A stretch of DNA of 54,962 nt from Paraglaciecola mesophila KMM 241. GTDB taxonomy: Bacteria; Pseudomonadota; Gammaproteobacteria; Enterobacterales; Alteromonadaceae. The position numbers and the translations under genes are program-made. The stretch covers positions 1 through 54,962 of the forward strand of contig NZ_BAEP01000021.1 of assembly GCF_000315015.1 (NCBI RefSeq). The letters run 5' to 3'. The notes under the pieces are model-generated. The model was given only the letters and a program-made list of their open reading frames with translations. It did no database searches and was not told the origin of the DNA. Numbering within the stretch: position 1 is the stretch's first letter; each line of letters begins with the position of its first letter. Positions 53,573-54,962 of the stretch are shown here, piece after piece.

Positions 53573-54862
53573 ATGAAGTTTGTGAGTACCGTTTTGCTAT
53601 CAGCCCTGTGTATGGGAGCCGTAGCGCAAGAGCCTAAGAATGTAATTATGGTCGTTGGTGATGGAATGGGGCCAGCGTATACCACCGCATATCGTTACTT
53701 TGCAGATAACAAAAATACGCCACTGGTAGAGCTAACCGTTTTTGACCGCATGCTGGTAGGTATGGCCAGTACGTACCCAGCGCAAGTCTCTGGTTATGTC
53801 ACTGATTCGGCGGCGGGTGCAACGGCCTTGGCCACAGGCGTAAAATCCTATAATGGCGCGATTGCTGTTGATGTCGACAAAAAGCCTGTTTCTACGGTAC
53901 TTGAGTGGGCAAAAGAGCATGGATTGAAAACAGGTGTTGCTGTTACCTCACAAATTAACCACGCGACTCCTGCAGGATATTCAGCACATAACGAGAGTAG
54001 GAAGAATTACAACGAGATAGCTGACAGTTATTTTGATGACAAAGTGGATAACCGTTTCGTACTTGATGTCATGCTCGGCGGTGGTTGGGACTACTTCATT
54101 CGTGATGATCGCAATTTAGTCGCAGAGTTCGAGGGTGCCGGTTACCAATATGTTGATAAAATAGCCGACTTGAGTGCCACAGACAAAAATAAACCATTGT
54201 TGGGTTTATTTGCAGACCAAGGCTTAAATTGGTCGTTAGACATGCCGGCGAAACAGCGCTTACAAACGCTCACTCAAACCGCTGTTAAACACCTTGAAAA
54301 CGATAAAGGTTTCTTTTTACTCGTTGAAGCCAGTCAAATTGATTGGGCCGGCCACTCAAATGATGTCGGCGCAGCGATGACAGAGATGCGAGACTTAGCG
54401 GACACTATGACGTGGCTAGAGCAATACGTTAGTGAGCACCCTGATACATTGGTGGTATTAACCGCCGATCACAGTACGGGCGGTTTTACCATTGGTGCTA
54501 ATAAAATTTATCGTTGGGAGCCGCAATGGCTCGATAACCTTAAAGCATCGCCGTACGCTATTGCTAAGCAATTAATGACAGCTAAGAATAAAAGTGCGTT
54601 AGCTGCTGATCTTCTTGGTTTTTCTCTTAATGATGAGGAAAAGTCCATGTTGGACGCAATAGATACTCAAGATGACGAATTAGCGTATCAAACAGTGAAA
54701 ACCTTATTAGATATTCGCACCAATACAGGGTGGACGACGGGAGGGCACACCGGGGTCGACGTGCCGGTATACGCCATAGGGCCTGGCAGCGAAAAATTCC
54801 GTGGTATGTTAAACAACACGCAGGTCGCAGATAATATTTTCACCTTGCTTGGCCGAGAGTAA
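53573..54862 (+). CDS. Exported alkaline phosphatase
   Basis: A 429 aa periplasmic phosphomonoesterase of the PhoA superfamily. The first 18 residues form a signal peptide ending VAQ. IMVVGDGMG supplies the first zinc/magnesium Asp, TDSAAGATALATG holds the nucleophile Ser79, and QINHATPAGYSAHN follows. FFLLVEASQIDWAGHSND and VVLTADHSTGGFTIG carry the remaining metal ligands, with TGGHTGVDVP the last His. It should release phosphate from organic esters. It is not obviously linked to the glyoxylate genes beside it. Confidence 0.92.
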   Translation: MKFVSTVLLSALCMGAVAQEPKNVIMVVGDGMGPAYTTAYRYFADNKNTPLVELTVFDRMLVGMASTYPAQVSGYVTDSAAGATALATGVKSYNGAIAVDVDKKPVSTVLEWAKEHGLKTGVAVTSQINHATPAGYSAHNESRKNYNEIADSYFDDKVDNRFVLDVMLGGGWDYFIRDDRNLVAEFEGAGYQYVDKIADLSATDKNKPLLGLFADQGLNWSLDMPAKQRLQTLTQTAVKHLENDKGFFLLVEASQIDWAGHSNDVGAAMTEMRDLADTMTWLEQYVSEHPDTLVVLTADHSTGGFTIGANKIYRWEPQWLDNLKASPYAIAKQLMTAKNKSALAADLLGFSLNDEEKSMLDAIDTQDDELAYQTVKTLLDIRTNTGWTTGGHTGVDVPVYAIGPGSEKFRGMLNNTQVADNIFTLLGRE

Positions 54863-54898
54863 CCAATCTAATCGGCTAATTATTGAGTGCTCAGGTCG

Positions 54899-54962
54899 TC
54901 AGTGTTCACGACTACGATTTTTAAGCAGCCAATAAAAAACGCTGATAGAGACAATACTATAC
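54899..54962 (-). CDS. Possible C-terminal end of a convergent gene
   Basis: On the - strand the last 64 bases read an open frame with a hydrophobic stretch (SIVSISVFYWLLKNRSREH) ending in TGA at 54899-54901. This would suit the tail of a membrane protein convergent with the phosphatase, but the piece is too short to be sure. Confidence 0.2.
   Translation of the reverse strand, partial: YSIVSISVFYWLLKNRSREH

Noticed and set aside
1-54962. CRISPR arrays, tRNA/rRNA genes, insertion sequences and PEP-CTERM substrates
   Set aside because: Looked for on both strands by eye; no repeat-spacer array, no cloverleaf or rRNA-like segment, no transposase and no C-terminal PEP-type tail was found.

Overview
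The window looks like part of the chromosome of a marine gammaproteobacterium of the Alteromonadales (Paraglaciecola/Glaciecola/Alteromonas-like). This is inferred from protein character, moderate-to-low G+C, a long-form isocitrate lyase with malate synthase G, and a full exosortase A (XrtA/PEP-CTERM) exopolysaccharide locus. I ran no database search, so family names rest on recognised motifs and gene order.

1-22.35 kb (+ strand): first half of the exopolysaccharide locus. It opens with a sugar-phosphate transferase cut by the window edge, an XrtA-type polysaccharide deacetylase and exosortase A fused to an EpsI domain. These are followed by an FkbM methyltransferase, an O-acyltransferase, a putative glycosyltransferase, an exported protein I do not recognise, an O-ligase/polymerase, a GMC oxidoreductase with a small Tat-type partner, an Stp1-like glycosyltransferase, a hexapeptide acyltransferase, a Wzx-type flippase, more glycosyltransferases and a sulfotransferase. 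A frameshifted acyltransferase closes it. One exported beta-helix gene is inverted inside the run.

22.43-44.14 kb (- strand): second half, converging on the first. In transcription order: UDP-glucuronate epimerase-like enzyme, YdcF-like protein, patatin phospholipase, exosortase-associated acyltransferase, FAD oxidoreductase, PrsT TPR lipoprotein followed by a strong terminator, CelD/BcsL-like acetyltransferase, PL26-like protein, GT2, GT4 with a start broken at an A8 tract, polysaccharide deacetylase, FemAB-like protein, XrtA-type amidotransferase, GT4, sulfotransferase, GT4. Together the halves encode synthesis, flipping, polymerisation and heavy decoration (sulfation, acylation, methylation, deacetylation, amidation) of an acidic polysaccharide, plus a protein-sorting arm. 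No PEP-CTERM substrate is encoded here.

44.2-48.0 kb (+ strand): a trypsin-like protease, then a compact cassette behind a candidate sigma-54 promoter: a Tat-signal protein, a PqqD-like protein, an HPr-kinase-related kinase (HprK-rel-A type) and a NTP_transf_5 nucleotidyltransferase. This is the best candidate for a poorly described system in the window.

48.06-54.96 kb: core metabolism. Malate synthase G, a LysR regulator and isocitrate lyase (glyoxylate shunt) lie on the - strand, an exported alkaline phosphatase on the + strand, and possibly the last residues of a further - strand gene at the edge.
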